Shown: positions 7,907-17,985, numbered from the stretch's first letter. The stretch: 64,000 nucleotides of DNA from CAZQKW01 sp964594075 (GCA_964594075.1 CAZQKW010000012.1:1-64000); one strand, 5' to 3'. Notes: a model not told the origin generated them from the sequence alone. A program made the numbers and translations.

Positions 7907-9205
7907 TTAGCCTTCCAACGCCTGTTCCACAAGATCTATAATGTCAAGAACTTTCATTTTGGAGCCGCTGGCATCAATGCCATCGCTCAAATTCGCTTCA
8001 CACCAGGGACATGCCGAAACAATAGCGCTCGCGCCAGTTGCTTCTGCCTCTTCGATGCGCTCCTTGGATACGGCAAGGGCAAAGTCCGGATATGCCGATT
8101 TTGAGCCGGCACCGCTGCCGCAACACCAGGCATATTCTTTAATGCGCTCCATCTCCACCAGATTTACCCCCGGGATGGCTTTAAGAATATTGCGGGGTTG
8201 TTCGTAGTTGCCGTTTACGCCACGATTAAGTTCCCGCGGCGGATCGGTAAGCCCCCATTGAATACGCTTGCCTTCCCAGTGCTTGTATGGTTCGCCGCGC
8301 CGCGCCAAATGGCAGGGGTCATGATAGGTGACGCGCAGAGGAATGTTCTTTTTAAAAGTAAGTTTGCCCTGTTGGATAAGCTCATCAATATAGACGGTTG
8401 AGTGTTTTACGACATACGGCAGGTCTTTGGTATCTTTTTTCAGATAGCGGGCATATTTTTCAGAAAACGTCATAAAACAACCCGGGCAGTTGGTGACAAT
8501 GGTTTTCGCTCCCACTTCCTCAAACATTTTCAGATTCTTGTCGGCAATTTCCTCAAAACTCTTTTTGTCGCCCACATTATCGGCGATTCCGCCGCAGCAT
8601 ACTTCTTTGGCGCCGAGAATGCCGAAATCAATCCCGGCTTTCTTCATAATGCGCGCGGTGCCCTGCGGCACGGTTTCCATACCCGGCTTATAGGCATACG
8701 TGCAGCCCACGTAATACAGCACCTCTGCTTTCTCCCCTTTTTTGGAGAGATCTTTAACATCCAGCTTTTTTGCCCAGTTGGCGCGGCGGGTGCGCGGCTG
8801 TTTCCACACGTTGTCATAGTTCATGATGCTCTGAATGAATTCCTTGTGCTGGGGAAGCGGCCCATAGCCTTTTTCACATGCCTCCTCGCGCAGCGCGTCA
8901 AGCACACCGATGATATCCAAGTCCATTATGCGCTTGCAGTTAATATCACAGGCGGCGCACAGCGGGCAGCGGTAAATAATTTCAAGCAGTTTGTCGCGGG
9001 AGGTGTTCCAGTCAATTTCTCCCTTGAGCAAGCCCGTAACAATGTCATTTTTACCCTGGGCGGCATATGCATCATAGACGCCGTACCAGAGCGAGGGACA
9101 GTTGCGCGCAAACCGGTGGCTTTTGATTTCCCATATGTGGGACCACTTGCAAGTCGAGCAGCGCTGGCAATGACTCGCATCATACTCTATTTTCTCTAAT
9201 GCCAT
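7907..9205 (-). CDS. HdrD/GlpC-like Fe-S protein with two CCG domains
   Basis: A 432-residue electron carrier. N-terminal cysteines C13, C16 and C19, and a later CPLCAACDINC stretch, look like ferredoxin-type cluster ligands, though the first group is irregular. Two cysteine-rich CCG domains follow: VCCGG with NCPGC, and WCCGSG with ACPWC. CCG domains bind special [4Fe-4S] clusters in HdrB/HdrD and occur in GlpC, GlcF and LldE. By analogy this protein takes electrons from the flanking flavoprotein oxidases and passes them to quinone or another carrier. It sits between the two oxidases in the operon, a strong sign that all three form one complex. Confidence 0.85.
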   Translation of the reverse strand: MALEKIEYDASHCQRCSTCKWSHIWEIKSHRFARNCPSLWYGVYDAYAAQGKNDIVTGLLKGEIDWNTSRDKLLEIIYRCPLCAACDINCKRIMDLDIIGVLDALREEACEKGYGPLPQHKEFIQSIMNYDNVWKQPRTRRANWAKKLDVKDLSKKGEKAEVLYYVGCTYAYKPGMETVPQGTARIMKKAGIDFGILGAKEVCCGGIADNVGDKKSFEEIADKNLKMFEEVGAKTIVTNCPGCFMTFSEKYARYLKKDTKDLPYVVKHSTVYIDELIQQGKLTFKKNIPLRVTYHDPCHLARRGEPYKHWEGKRIQWGLTDPPRELNRGVNGNYEQPRNILKAIPGVNLVEMERIKEYAWCCGSGAGSKSAYPDFALAVSKERIEEAEATGASAIVSACPWCEANLSDGIDASGSKMKVLDIIDLVEQALEG

Positions 9206-9297
9206 GATGTAACCTCCTTATTAAAAGTTTAAAATTATGAGTATACTTATTTTTTTATACCACACTATGGGCAGATTGAGAAGAAATTATTTTTTCT

Positions 9298-10785
9298 TTA
9301 AAATCCCAGTTTGCCAGGGTTGACAATATGGCGCGGATCAAGAATGCTCTTTATTTTTTTTAATGTTGCGTGCAACTGGCCGGTTCGCGAATAAACCATG
9401 TCTGCCCATGAACCGTATATGCGGTAAAAAAATGCTCCCTGATTAATGAGCGCGCTGCTTGCCTCGAGATACAGACGCTCAACAGTCTGCCGCTCGGCAA
9501 GCGATTCGGGATTGTAGGGAAAGCCCAGTTCCATATGAAACGCCCGTCCCCACTGTTTGGGCTGAAGATACAGGCCAATCTGAGTCGCCGGATAGTCATG
9601 CGCGGCGGCAATATGGCGCGTTAGGGCAAAAAATTCCGGCGCCCGTTTCAGGGGCGTTAAAAAGAAAATCTCCTGTGCCGCTCCCCGCACCCGAAATTTC
9701 CAGTAGGTATCGTCAAGCCATGGCTGATACAGTCTCTCGGCGATGACTCGTTCCGCCTCCTGAACACCGGGCAGGCTTTCCATAGGCTGCAGCAGGTAAG
9801 TGCGCGAAATCTCTGCAATAGCCTCAAGCTGATAGGCCATTTTTTCTTCGGGAAACCATTCGCCCGCCGTAACATTCAGGATCAGCACAAACGGGGGCAG
9901 CACTGCGCTGATACAGGCAATGTCCTCCGGCGCAGAGGCCAGAATCGCAGCCAGATATTGACTGTTAAGCAGGAAACAGTCATCGCCGATCTGTTTGCGT
10001 TCAATTTTATAAAATGCTGCTATCGCATCTTCCAGATGTTTAAAGCCGAAAAAGACTATCTTGTGCTGCGTGGGCAAATAGGCAATTTTAATATTCATGG
10101 CGGTCACAATCCCATAGGTGCCCAGGCTTCCCGGGATGAGGCGATACCAGTCAATGCCCGGCCCCATAGAATTGCAGAGGTCAGAGTGCGTTTCCTCCTG
10201 CACCTTCTCAGGAGCTGAAGCCGGCACCGCCATGGATCCGGTGCGAAACAGGTCGCCCGTGGGCAACACGAGTTCCATAGTAAGAATAGTTTCATCAAGG
10301 TGATGCTTGGGGGTTAGCTTTGGCTCGCGCTCAAGCGTGCTGGTTATAACTGATTTATCACGGTGGGGAAGCAGCGGATTAAGCGCTCGCATGCCATAAC
10401 CGGCAAGATGCTGCTGCAGTTCGCCGTAGGTAACTCCCGGTTCAATGAGCGCCCATTTGTTGCGCGTATCAACTTTCATAATGCGCTTCATTGGACTCAT
10501 ATCCAGAATGATACCGCCCTGTTCCGGAATACCTGCCCCGTAGAAACCGGCACCGGAACTGCGCGGGGTCACGGGGATGTTGTGTATATTAGCATATTTC
10601 ACAACTTGCTGGACTTCCGCCGAGCTGGTTACCCGCACCACGACATCCGGCATTCGTTCCGGCAACAGGCTGGTATCGCGACTGTATTTGGCAAGGGTGT
10701 CACGATCAGTTAATACCCTGTCTGCACCAACTATGGATGCCAGATCATTTAGTAATGTTTTGGTTAATAATTGCCCTTCACCCAT
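9298..10785 (-). CDS. FAD-linked oxidase, VAO/4-cresol dehydrogenase-like (subunit 2)
   Basis: A 495-residue PCMH-type flavoprotein, paralogous in architecture to the oxidase at 6217 but clearly diverged. It shows PRSSGAGFYGAG near 76, the EPGVTYGELQ segment typical of the FAD domain, a glycine loop PGSLGTYGIV, and C-terminal LDPRHIVNPG at 483-492. AAGGAG lies before the ATG. It opens the structural genes behind the MarR gene (41 bp gap) and is 92 bp upstream of the Fe-S gene. Two different oxidase subunits with one CCG protein resemble the GlcD-GlcE-GlcF layout of glycolate oxidase, but both sequences look closer to the aromatic alcohol/cresol branch. Substrate is inferred only. Confidence 0.8.
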   Translation of the reverse strand: MGEGQLLTKTLLNDLASIVGADRVLTDRDTLAKYSRDTSLLPERMPDVVVRVTSSAEVQQVVKYANIHNIPVTPRSSGAGFYGAGIPEQGGIILDMSPMKRIMKVDTRNKWALIEPGVTYGELQQHLAGYGMRALNPLLPHRDKSVITSTLEREPKLTPKHHLDETILTMELVLPTGDLFRTGSMAVPASAPEKVQEETHSDLCNSMGPGIDWYRLIPGSLGTYGIVTAMNIKIAYLPTQHKIVFFGFKHLEDAIAAFYKIERKQIGDDCFLLNSQYLAAILASAPEDIACISAVLPPFVLILNVTAGEWFPEEKMAYQLEAIAEISRTYLLQPMESLPGVQEAERVIAERLYQPWLDDTYWKFRVRGAAQEIFFLTPLKRAPEFFALTRHIAAAHDYPATQIGLYLQPKQWGRAFHMELGFPYNPESLAERQTVERLYLEASSALINQGAFFYRIYGSWADMVYSRTGQLHATLKKIKSILDPRHIVNPGKLGF

Positions 10786-10826
10786 ATGCGCTCCTTTACA
10801 TCTCTGTTTTTTTATTTTCAGACTTT

Positions 10827-11291
10827 CTATGCCTGTGTAGTGCGGGCTTTCTTAAGAAGCTGCGCCACATGTTCAATCGAATCCACAAACAACACTACTT
10901 CCTGGGGTGAAAAAACTTGAAACAGCTTTTCAATCTCCTGCTTTCTAATGGTCATGATGTTATCTATGACCTTTTTGCCTTCCGGAGTGAGCTTCACCAG
11001 CACAACCCGTCGATCGTTTTCATCCCGGTGGCGTTTCACCAGTCCATTCTGAATAAGACGATCAACCATGGCGGTCATGGTTGGCAGGGTAACGGACAGC
11101 AGTTGGCTCAGCTCAGTCATGGTGTAGCAATCACGCTCGGCAAACGTTGCGAGAACTTTTATCTGTGATGAGGTGAGTTCGATTTTGTACAGGTTGGCAG
11201 GGTTGATGCTTTTTGAGATGACATTATATGCGGATAATGTCCGATTAATTATGTGGTCCCAGTTAAGCTTTTTTAACGCTGTCCCTTCCAT
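10827..11291 (-). CDS. MarR-family regulator of the oxidase operon
   Basis: A winged-helix repressor of about 154 residues. The recognition region MTELSQLLSVTLPTMTAM and the wing KRHRDENDRRVVLVKLT are classical MarR features (DxR in the wing). ATG at 11291 is chosen; a TTG at 11315 would add eight residues and neither has a good ribosome site. It is first in the operon with the two FAD oxidases and the Fe-S protein, so it probably autoregulates and responds to a phenolic or other small ligand. The leader contains repeated GTTAG/TTAGTT units at about 11361-11382 just downstream of the promoter, a plausible operator. Confidence 0.8.
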   Translation of the reverse strand: MEGTALKKLNWDHIINRTLSAYNVISKSINPANLYKIELTSSQIKVLATFAERDCYTMTELSQLLSVTLPTMTAMVDRLIQNGLVKRHRDENDRRVVLVKLTPEGKKVIDNIMTIRKQEIEKLFQVFSPQEVVLFVDSIEHVAQLLKKARTTQA

Positions 11292-11386
11292 ATATTTTTT
11301 ACGGCGCAATGGCAAAATAATCGGACATTGATCAGGTAAGCTCTTGGTAAATGCTTGATGGTTAGTTTAGTTAATAGTTAGAGTAT

Positions 11387-11440
11387 CTAATAATTCAAAA
11401 TAAAACTAATGTCAAGAGTTTTTTTATCGGGATTTTCCAA
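11387..11440 (-). promoter_or_regulatory. Promoter of the MarR-oxidase operon with diverged copy E of the dispersed element
   Basis: Minus-strand TTGACA (11415-11410), a 17 bp spacer and TATTAG (11392-11387) make a strong promoter. Exactly 25 bp upstream of TTGACA begins TTGGAAAATCCCGAT (from 11440), aligning with GGGGAAAGTCCTGAT of the other copies. The bases just before the -35 (CTC) are the same as at the TetR promoter at 31036. Confidence 0.65.
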
Positions 11441-11596
11441 AAAATTATCGTTGAAGGGAAATTAAGACAGACTGCGAGATAACAGAAAAAAGGAATAGTT
11501 AAAAACTGGAAACATCGAAATAAGGAGGCAGGAGCGTTCTGCCACAACAGCTGTTTTACATATCTGCAAAGACGAATGACCGACAATTAATCACTA

Positions 11597-14500
11597 TCAC
11601 TCAGCAGAACCGGTTTCTACCGCACCTTTTACCATCTTGCGTTTCAGCATACTGCCCGCCATTACCATAACATCATCTATCAGACTGTAAACCACCGGCA
11701 CCACATACAGGGTGAGCAGCGTTGAGGTGGTCATGCCGCCAGCAACCGCTATGCCCATCGGCGCGCGGGACGCACCACCAGCACCGAAACCCAGCGCAAC
11801 AGGCAGAATACCGGCAACCGTTGAAATAGCAGTCATAAGAATCGGCCGCAGTCTCACCGGACCTGCCTGAAGCAATGCCTCCCGCTTGTTCAACCCGGTA
11901 GCCCGCAGCACATTGGTATAGTCAACCAGCAGTATTGAGTTTTTAATCACCAAGCCCAGCAACATGATGATGCCGATAAGGCTCATAATATTTATCGTGT
12001 TTCTGGTTATAAACAGCGTGGTCAAGGCGCCGGTTATGCCCAGCGGCACGGCAAGCATAATGGTAAAGGGATGGACAAAGCTTTCAAACTGAGACGCCAG
12101 CACCATATAGGTGATAATCGTCGTCAGCGCAAAAACAAAAATAATTGATTTTATGGTTTCTGCCATGGTTTCTGCCTGTCCTGAGAACTCAATAGAATAC
12201 CCTGCCGGTAAAGTTTTGGCAACAATGTCCCTGGTTGCATCAACAGCTTCACCCAGCGTTTTCCCTTCAAGATTTGAGTAAATGGTCGTGCTGCGCTGGC
12301 GATCATAACGATTAATGAGATCAGGGCCTATCTCCTCTTTTACCTGCACCACATTGCTCAGGCGGATCAACTCGCCACTTTGGGTGCGAACCAGCAGGCG
12401 GCTAATATCATCAAGAGTCGAACGCTGGTCGGAAATAAGTCTTACTTTAACATCATAGGTTTTTCCGCCCTGCTTGAATTTGCTTATATCCCGGCCGCCT
12501 ATGAGAGTATTTATTGCAGCGGCTATGCTGCGGACATCCACACCCAGGTCACCTGCTTTATCCCGGTCTATAAAAACCCGGACTTCCGGCTTAGTCAATT
12601 CCATGTCCGAGCCGACACCCACCAGGCCGGGAATGGTGCGCAGTTGGGCAATTATCTTCGAAGAAAGCTCCTGGAGCACGCTTAATTCCGGTCCCTTTAT
12701 CTTAAACTGCAGCGGCGCATTTCTGCCGCTCATGCCGCCACCAATGATCGTTACATCTTCTACATACGCGGCGACACCTGGTATGCGGTTCATTTCCCGG
12801 CGCAGATAAGACATGATTTCTTCCTGCGAACGAGACCGTTCCCGCGTGCTGGTAAGCTGCACAAACATAAAGCCCTTGTTGGTTTCCTGGCGAAAACCGC
12901 CGCCTGATCCAATCAGGGCAAAAACGCTTTTCAGTTCCGGCATAGCGCGGATAATTTGTTCGCATGCCAGGAGCTTCTTGTCAGCCTCCTGAAGGGATAT
13001 CCCTACGGGAAATTCAAGGCGCACCAGAAAATCGTCGCGATCCTCTTTCTGCACCAGTTCCGTGCCAAGAATTTTAAACAGCCCAAGACTCATGAAAAAA
13101 ATCACTGCCGCACCGACAGAAAACAGAATTCGATGGTTGAGTGCTTTTTCAAGAGTTCTGCGATATGCCTGTTCGGTAATACGAAATGCCTGCTCAAGCA
13201 TTTCATATAACCTGCCGTGTTTTTTGGTCACGCGCATAAATCGTGAACAGAGCATTGGGGTGAGGGTGAGCGCCATAAATAATGAAATAAGGACAGCGGC
13301 AGATACGGTAACGCCGAACTGAAAATAAAAACGGCCGATCAGACCGCTGATAAACGCCACCGGAAGAAATATGGCGACGATAGACAGCGTAGCGGCAATT
13401 GCCGCAAAACTGATTTCGTTTGTTCCCTCGTGGGCTGCCAATTTGGAGTTTTTCCCCATTTCTCCATAGCGATAAATATTCTCCAGCACGATAATCGCAT
13501 CGTCCACCACCAAACCAGTGCAGAGGCTCAGGGCAAGCATGGTTATACTGTTTATGGTAAACCCCAGCAAATAGATAATGCTGAACGTGCCAATGAGGGA
13601 AACCGGGATGGCAAGCCCTATAATGACCGTCCCCATGTAATTGCGCAAAAACAAAAATACCACCAGGGCTGCCAGCAGCGAACCCATTAACAGGTCTTTT
13701 TGAACATCGGCGATGGAGTCTTTAATAAATTCAGAGGAGTCAAATGCGACGGCAAGATTAATGCCCGGCGGGGCAATTTTTTGCAGCTTCTCCATGGTCG
13801 CTTTTACTCGGTTGCATACTTCGACATGATTCGCCCCAGCGCGCGGCACCACTCCCAGCCCCATGGAGTTGATGCCCTGAAAGCGACCCACCGACCGAAT
13901 ATCCTCGGTGCCATCTTCGGCAAAACCGATATCCTGCAGGCGGATAGGAGCCTCGTTGCGGTAGGCAATAATAAGACGGTTGAAAGCTTCTACACTCTGC
14001 AGCTCACCCATCGTTTTGACGCTTAACTCGCGGGTGGCGCTTTCAATCCTGCCGCCCGGTAGCTCAATATTTTTGTTGAGCAATGCCTTTTCCACATCGT
14101 CGGCGGTAAGGTGATAGGCCTCCATTTTTTTGGCATCCAGCCATATGCGCATCTTTCTTTTCTGAAGTCCGCCGATAATAACCGAGCCGACCCCCTGGAG
14201 TGTCTGAATCTGAGGCTTAAATACCTCGTCCGCAACCTGCCCGAGATACTTTCGCGGCACACTGCCGGTGACGGCAAGCCAGATGATGGGATGCGCCGAT
14301 ATATCCACCTTGTTGATAACCGGGGGATCTATATCCTTGGGCAGCAACCGGTTCGCGAGGGTAATTTTGTCGCGGACATCCTGGGCAGCAGTGTCAATAT
14401 CCCGCTCCAATTCAAATTCTATCTGCACTTGAGAGAAGCTTTGCATGCTCGAGGAATTGATATGTTTGATGCCTTCCACGGAACTGATGGAGTCTTCAAT

Positions 14501-14698
14501 GTAATCGGTTACCTCTGTTTCCATGGTTTCCGGGCTGGCGCCCTGAAGCGTGGTGAGAATGCTCACATTGGGGAAATCAACATTCGGGTAGAGCTCCACC
14601 CCCATGCGCTGCCGGCTTATAATGCCAAACACCAGAATTGCCGCAATCATCATGGTGGCAAATACCGGTTTGCGGATTGATACGTCAGATAAAAACAT
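11597..14698 (-). CDS. RND-family (HAE1/AcrB-like) efflux pump, inner-membrane subunit
   Basis: A 1033-residue proton-driven transporter of the AcrB type. A cytoplasmic N-terminus is followed by TM1 and a large periplasmic loop, and the sequence is duplicated in two halves. TM4 carries the proton-relay pair in GLVVDDAIIVLENIYRY (near residue 405). The length is normal. It exports hydrophobic or toxic compounds through the MFP and TolC partners encoded just upstream (13 bp from the MFP gene). The short gap and shared direction put it last in the operon TolC-MarR-MFP-RND. A weak hairpin GGCAG/CTGCC at 11527-11543 may end the transcript. Confidence 0.93.
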   Translation of the reverse strand: MFLSDVSIRKPVFATMMIAAILVFGIISRQRMGVELYPNVDFPNVSILTTLQGASPETMETEVTDYIEDSISSVEGIKHINSSSMQSFSQVQIEFELERDIDTAAQDVRDKITLANRLLPKDIDPPVINKVDISAHPIIWLAVTGSVPRKYLGQVADEVFKPQIQTLQGVGSVIIGGLQKRKMRIWLDAKKMEAYHLTADDVEKALLNKNIELPGGRIESATRELSVKTMGELQSVEAFNRLIIAYRNEAPIRLQDIGFAEDGTEDIRSVGRFQGINSMGLGVVPRAGANHVEVCNRVKATMEKLQKIAPPGINLAVAFDSSEFIKDSIADVQKDLLMGSLLAALVVFLFLRNYMGTVIIGLAIPVSLIGTFSIIYLLGFTINSITMLALSLCTGLVVDDAIIVLENIYRYGEMGKNSKLAAHEGTNEISFAAIAATLSIVAIFLPVAFISGLIGRFYFQFGVTVSAAVLISLFMALTLTPMLCSRFMRVTKKHGRLYEMLEQAFRITEQAYRRTLEKALNHRILFSVGAAVIFFMSLGLFKILGTELVQKEDRDDFLVRLEFPVGISLQEADKKLLACEQIIRAMPELKSVFALIGSGGGFRQETNKGFMFVQLTSTRERSRSQEEIMSYLRREMNRIPGVAAYVEDVTIIGGGMSGRNAPLQFKIKGPELSVLQELSSKIIAQLRTIPGLVGVGSDMELTKPEVRVFIDRDKAGDLGVDVRSIAAAINTLIGGRDISKFKQGGKTYDVKVRLISDQRSTLDDISRLLVRTQSGELIRLSNVVQVKEEIGPDLINRYDRQRSTTIYSNLEGKTLGEAVDATRDIVAKTLPAGYSIEFSGQAETMAETIKSIIFVFALTTIITYMVLASQFESFVHPFTIMLAVPLGITGALTTLFITRNTINIMSLIGIIMLLGLVIKNSILLVDYTNVLRATGLNKREALLQAGPVRLRPILMTAISTVAGILPVALGFGAGGASRAPMGIAVAGGMTTSTLLTLYVVPVVYSLIDDVMVMAGSMLKRKMVKGAVETGSAE

Positions 14699-14710
14699 CG
14701 TTACGGTCTC

Positions 14711-15814
14711 CTATGAGGTGCGGGAAATTACTTCCACGCGCGTTCCTTCGCTGATCTCACTGCGGCCCGAGAGCACCACCATATCCTCCGGCGTGATGCC
14801 CTCAAGGATTTCCACTTTTCCGTCAAACCGCACCCCGGCGCTGACTTGTTTATACTGTATCATGTCGTTCACCACAGACATGACCATGGTTTTTCCTTCT
14901 CTCACCAAAACCGAACTTTCGGGCAACACCAGCGAGGTGCGTTTTTCGAGCAGGGCTTTAACATTGACATAAAAACCCGGCTTCAATAAATATTCGGGAT
15001 TATCCACCCAGGCTTTTATTTCTATAGTGCGGGTCTGCAGATCCACTTTAGGATTTATGAAATATATCGTGCCGTTAAATGATTTGTCGGGAAACGCCCG
15101 GGACTGCACCTGCACCCCCTGCCCAATTTTAATTTCTGCGGCATTGGTCTCAGGAAGAGTGAACACCAGTTTCAACGGGTTTGAATCAACGATTTTAAAC
15201 AGTTCGGTTCCCGCCTTGACATACTCACCTACGGAGATCATACGCGCGCTGACCACGCCGTCTATGGGCGCTATCACCCGGGTATCTTTGAGGGATTTTT
15301 TATACCGGTTGAGGCGGGCTTTTATATTTTCCACATTTGCCTCAATCAGCAGGGTCTGGGTTTTGGCATCATCGTAATTCTGCTGTCCAATGACCCCTTC
15401 CTTATACAGCTTGGTCATGCGGTTAAGGGTCGCCCGCGAGTTCTCAAGTTTGCGCAAGGCTTCGGTTAACATCGCCTCGCTTTCTTCTACTTCAAGGCGA
15501 AATTTTTCATCGTCAATGTCAAGCAGCGGGTCGCCTTTCTTTACCACCGCCCCTTCATCCACGTGCAGCTTTTGAATGATCCCTTCGACCTCGGCTGCAA
15601 CCTTGACTTCGTCCTCCGGGTAAAAGCTTCCCACTGCCTCGAGCGTATGCTGCACATCCTCATACAGCGCGCGGGTCACCTCCACGGGAAATACCCGGAC
15701 ATCCTTCTGTGCAGTGCCTGATGCCTGACTATTCTTATTCTTGCATCCACCCGTCGCTATCGCAGCTGTCATAATCACCAGGCACACCAGCGTATAACGC
15801 GTTATTATTTTCAT
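14711..15814 (-). CDS. Efflux periplasmic adaptor (membrane fusion protein), lipoprotein
   Basis: A 367-residue HlyD/AcrA-type adaptor linking the RND pump to the TolC channel. The N-terminus is a lipoprotein signal with lipobox TGGC. Next come the first half of a biotinyl-lipoyl-like domain (EGIIQKLHVDEGAVVKKGD, about 85-105), a coiled-coil hairpin (about 120-165), the second lipoyl half (APIDGVVSARMISVGEYV), then beta-barrel and membrane-proximal domains. Genes for the pump and regulator flank it closely. Family and role are certain; substrate is not. Confidence 0.92.
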   Translation of the reverse strand: MKIITRYTLVCLVIMTAAIATGGCKNKNSQASGTAQKDVRVFPVEVTRALYEDVQHTLEAVGSFYPEDEVKVAAEVEGIIQKLHVDEGAVVKKGDPLLDIDDEKFRLEVEESEAMLTEALRKLENSRATLNRMTKLYKEGVIGQQNYDDAKTQTLLIEANVENIKARLNRYKKSLKDTRVIAPIDGVVSARMISVGEYVKAGTELFKIVDSNPLKLVFTLPETNAAEIKIGQGVQVQSRAFPDKSFNGTIYFINPKVDLQTRTIEIKAWVDNPEYLLKPGFYVNVKALLEKRTSLVLPESSVLVREGKTMVMSVVNDMIQYKQVSAGVRFDGKVEILEGITPEDMVVLSGRSEISEGTRVEVISRTS

Positions 15815-15849
15815 AAACTCTCCTGTTTGTCCCCGCAGTACAGTTCTGG

Positions 15850-16335
15850 CTATTGAATCCGACTGTGCATGCGCGGAACAATAATCTGTTCTATATTGAT
15901 GAGCATTTTTTGCAGTATGTGTTCCAGTTGCCGCATTTCAATTTCAGAAAAGTTACCGGCAATGTCGCTAAACGAGTTCTGCAGTCGCCTGGTCATTTCA
16001 TCGCGCAGTCCGTGCGCCTTGGGGGTCAGCTCCACGCGGATGCATCTGCGATCGGCAGAATCACGTTTGCGCTGCACCAGCCCCTTATTCTCCAAACGGT
16101 CAATGATGCCGGTGATGGTCGGTCCATCGCGTGCGAGCAATTTTCCCAGTTCATTTAAGGTGCGCCGATCCGTTTCCCAGAGCGTCAGCAGCACTTCAAA
16201 CTGCGGCGGGGTGATATTAAAATTTTTCATCTGCCCCTCCATGAAGCGCTTCATGGCCCGATGAATCTTCCCCATAAGGGTGCCGACGGTATTGAAGGTA
16301 AATTGATTTGTTATTTTTTCTGTTTCCATCTGCAT
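15850..16335 (-). CDS. MarR-family regulator inside the efflux operon
   Basis: A 161-residue winged-helix regulator with recognition helix region LNELGKLLARDGPTITGIIDRL and wing RKRDSADRRCIRVELT. It lies between the TolC and MFP genes, 33 and 35 bp from each, so it is cotranscribed with the pump it most likely represses. A 21 bp inverted repeat over the operon promoter (18058-18078) is the obvious candidate operator. Similar MarR-RND units respond to phenolics, salicylate-like compounds or fatty acids; the ligand here is unknown. It differs in sequence from the MarR at 10827. Confidence 0.85.
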   Translation of the reverse strand: MQMETEKITNQFTFNTVGTLMGKIHRAMKRFMEGQMKNFNITPPQFEVLLTLWETDRRTLNELGKLLARDGPTITGIIDRLENKGLVQRKRDSADRRCIRVELTPKAHGLRDEMTRRLQNSFSDIAGNFSEIEMRQLEHILQKMLINIEQIIVPRMHSRIQ

Positions 16336-16368
16336 ACTTTATCTCGCAATCAGTGACGGTGAGGGTTA

Positions 16369-17985
16369 TTACATGGACAGGCCCTTGCCCTCAATAAGGA
16401 TACCTTGAACTTTGAGGAGATTAGTCAGGGAACGGCTGTAATCAGCCTCAGTCAGCGCCATGTTACTCATGGCCTTCTGCAGCCGGTCTTGAAAGTCCAG
16501 TACGTTGCGCTCGGTGGACATGCCGACGTCAAATTTTTTCTTTTCTGCGTCAAGCGTTTCTTGGGATGACTTCAGTAATGCGCGGGCCGTGGCAAGCCGC
16601 TGAATGTTTGTCTCTATTTCGCGCACTGCATCGCGCACTTCGTTAATAATGGTGACCTCTTTGAGTTTGATTTCAGTGACTGCCTGTGCTTGCTGGAGTT
16701 TTGCCTGCGCATAATCGCTTTTGGCGAGTTTGTTCTCAAGGGGAATCTCGAGCTTGAGGCCGATTAAATAGCTGTAATAATCTCGGCTGCCCAGTGAATC
16801 ATACACGTCATCCCAGTGGCCGAACCAGGGGTTCTTTTGCGTACCCGTTAAAGGACCAAATACACCGCTGGTGTCGCGTGCCCGGCCGGCGAGCCCGCTG
16901 GTGCCGATTGATCCGACCAGATCAATACGGGGCAGCGTCTTGTTTTTAGTGTATTTAACCTGAATGTTTGACGCTTTCAGGTCAAGCTGTGTCTTAATGA
17001 AATCCGGTCGTTTTTCCAGGGCAACTTTTATGCATTCTTCCGTGTTGGGATGGACCAGCGTGAGATCAGGCTTGTCCAATGGTTCAATTGATACATTCCA
17101 GTATTTTTCCTTTTCATACAGGTTGAGGGCTGCCTTGAGAAAATCTTCTGCATCCTGCACGCGCCGTTTTGCCACAATAATATCCTCTTTGCGGGCAGCC
17201 ACATTCTGTTCAGCCTGGTATACTTCAATGGGCGCGAGTGTTCCCGCATCTATTTTTATTTTAATCTCCCGCAACAGATCCTCGGCAAGCTTTAAGGATA
17301 TTTCCTTGCTCTTTAAATCTTCATTCTGAAAATAGAGGTTCCAGTAAAATAGCTCTATTCGGTAGAGCGTTTCCTGCACGGCTGCCCGAAACTGTTCGAC
17401 CGACATCTGCTGATTGAGATTGGCAATCTTGATGAGGCTGGTATTGATATCAATACCAAAATCCTTGAGCAGTGGCTGGGTAAGAGAAAGAATTAATTCC
17501 GATCGGTATTGGGGCACCAGGCCTTGAAAGGAAAGGTCTGTTTTATAATTTTCATTATTCAGCTTTAACTCGGCCGCAGTCCCGGGAGTGAATTTTTTCT
17601 GGACAGAAGTATTCCAGTTATAACGGTCCTGAACCGTAATCGGCTGCGAGGTGCCGCCGGCCAGAACATTTCCTACCTGCTGGCGCACGCGATTTTTGGA
17701 AAAATCACTTTTAAGCATCGTGTCAAATTCCGACTCTGCGCGCATAATCCCGGTTTCAGCAATCTGAGGATTATAGCTCTGAAATGCAATGTCCAGGTTG
17801 TTTTTAAGTCCCAGCACCAGCGCAATTTTCAACCCTAAGCTCACGGTGTTGCCTTCAATAGGAAGTTCCTGTCCTTCCTGCGTTTGCGTGCGCTTAACAT
17901 CCTGGGCAAAACTCGCGCTGCCGACAAGACAGAGGAGTGCTATCAAGAGTATAAAACTTTTTTTCCGCGATAGCTGACGTTTCAT
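16369..17985 (-). CDS. TolC-family outer membrane efflux protein
   Basis: About 538 residues. A Sec signal peptide (basic start, hydrophobic LLIALLCLVG, cleavage after ASFA) is followed by two TolC-type repeats of long helices and beta strands that form the trimeric outer membrane channel-tunnel. The ATG at 17985 is preferred because AGGAGA lies 7-8 nt upstream; ATG at 17991 is too close and an upstream in-frame codon at 18024 lacks a site. It is the first gene of the operon, followed by MarR, adaptor and RND pump, so all three pump components are present and in one transcript. Confidence 0.92.
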   Translation of the reverse strand: MKRQLSRKKSFILLIALLCLVGSASFAQDVKRTQTQEGQELPIEGNTVSLGLKIALVLGLKNNLDIAFQSYNPQIAETGIMRAESEFDTMLKSDFSKNRVRQQVGNVLAGGTSQPITVQDRYNWNTSVQKKFTPGTAAELKLNNENYKTDLSFQGLVPQYRSELILSLTQPLLKDFGIDINTSLIKIANLNQQMSVEQFRAAVQETLYRIELFYWNLYFQNEDLKSKEISLKLAEDLLREIKIKIDAGTLAPIEVYQAEQNVAARKEDIIVAKRRVQDAEDFLKAALNLYEKEKYWNVSIEPLDKPDLTLVHPNTEECIKVALEKRPDFIKTQLDLKASNIQVKYTKNKTLPRIDLVGSIGTSGLAGRARDTSGVFGPLTGTQKNPWFGHWDDVYDSLGSRDYYSYLIGLKLEIPLENKLAKSDYAQAKLQQAQAVTEIKLKEVTIINEVRDAVREIETNIQRLATARALLKSSQETLDAEKKKFDVGMSTERNVLDFQDRLQKAMSNMALTEADYSRSLTNLLKVQGILIEGKGLSM

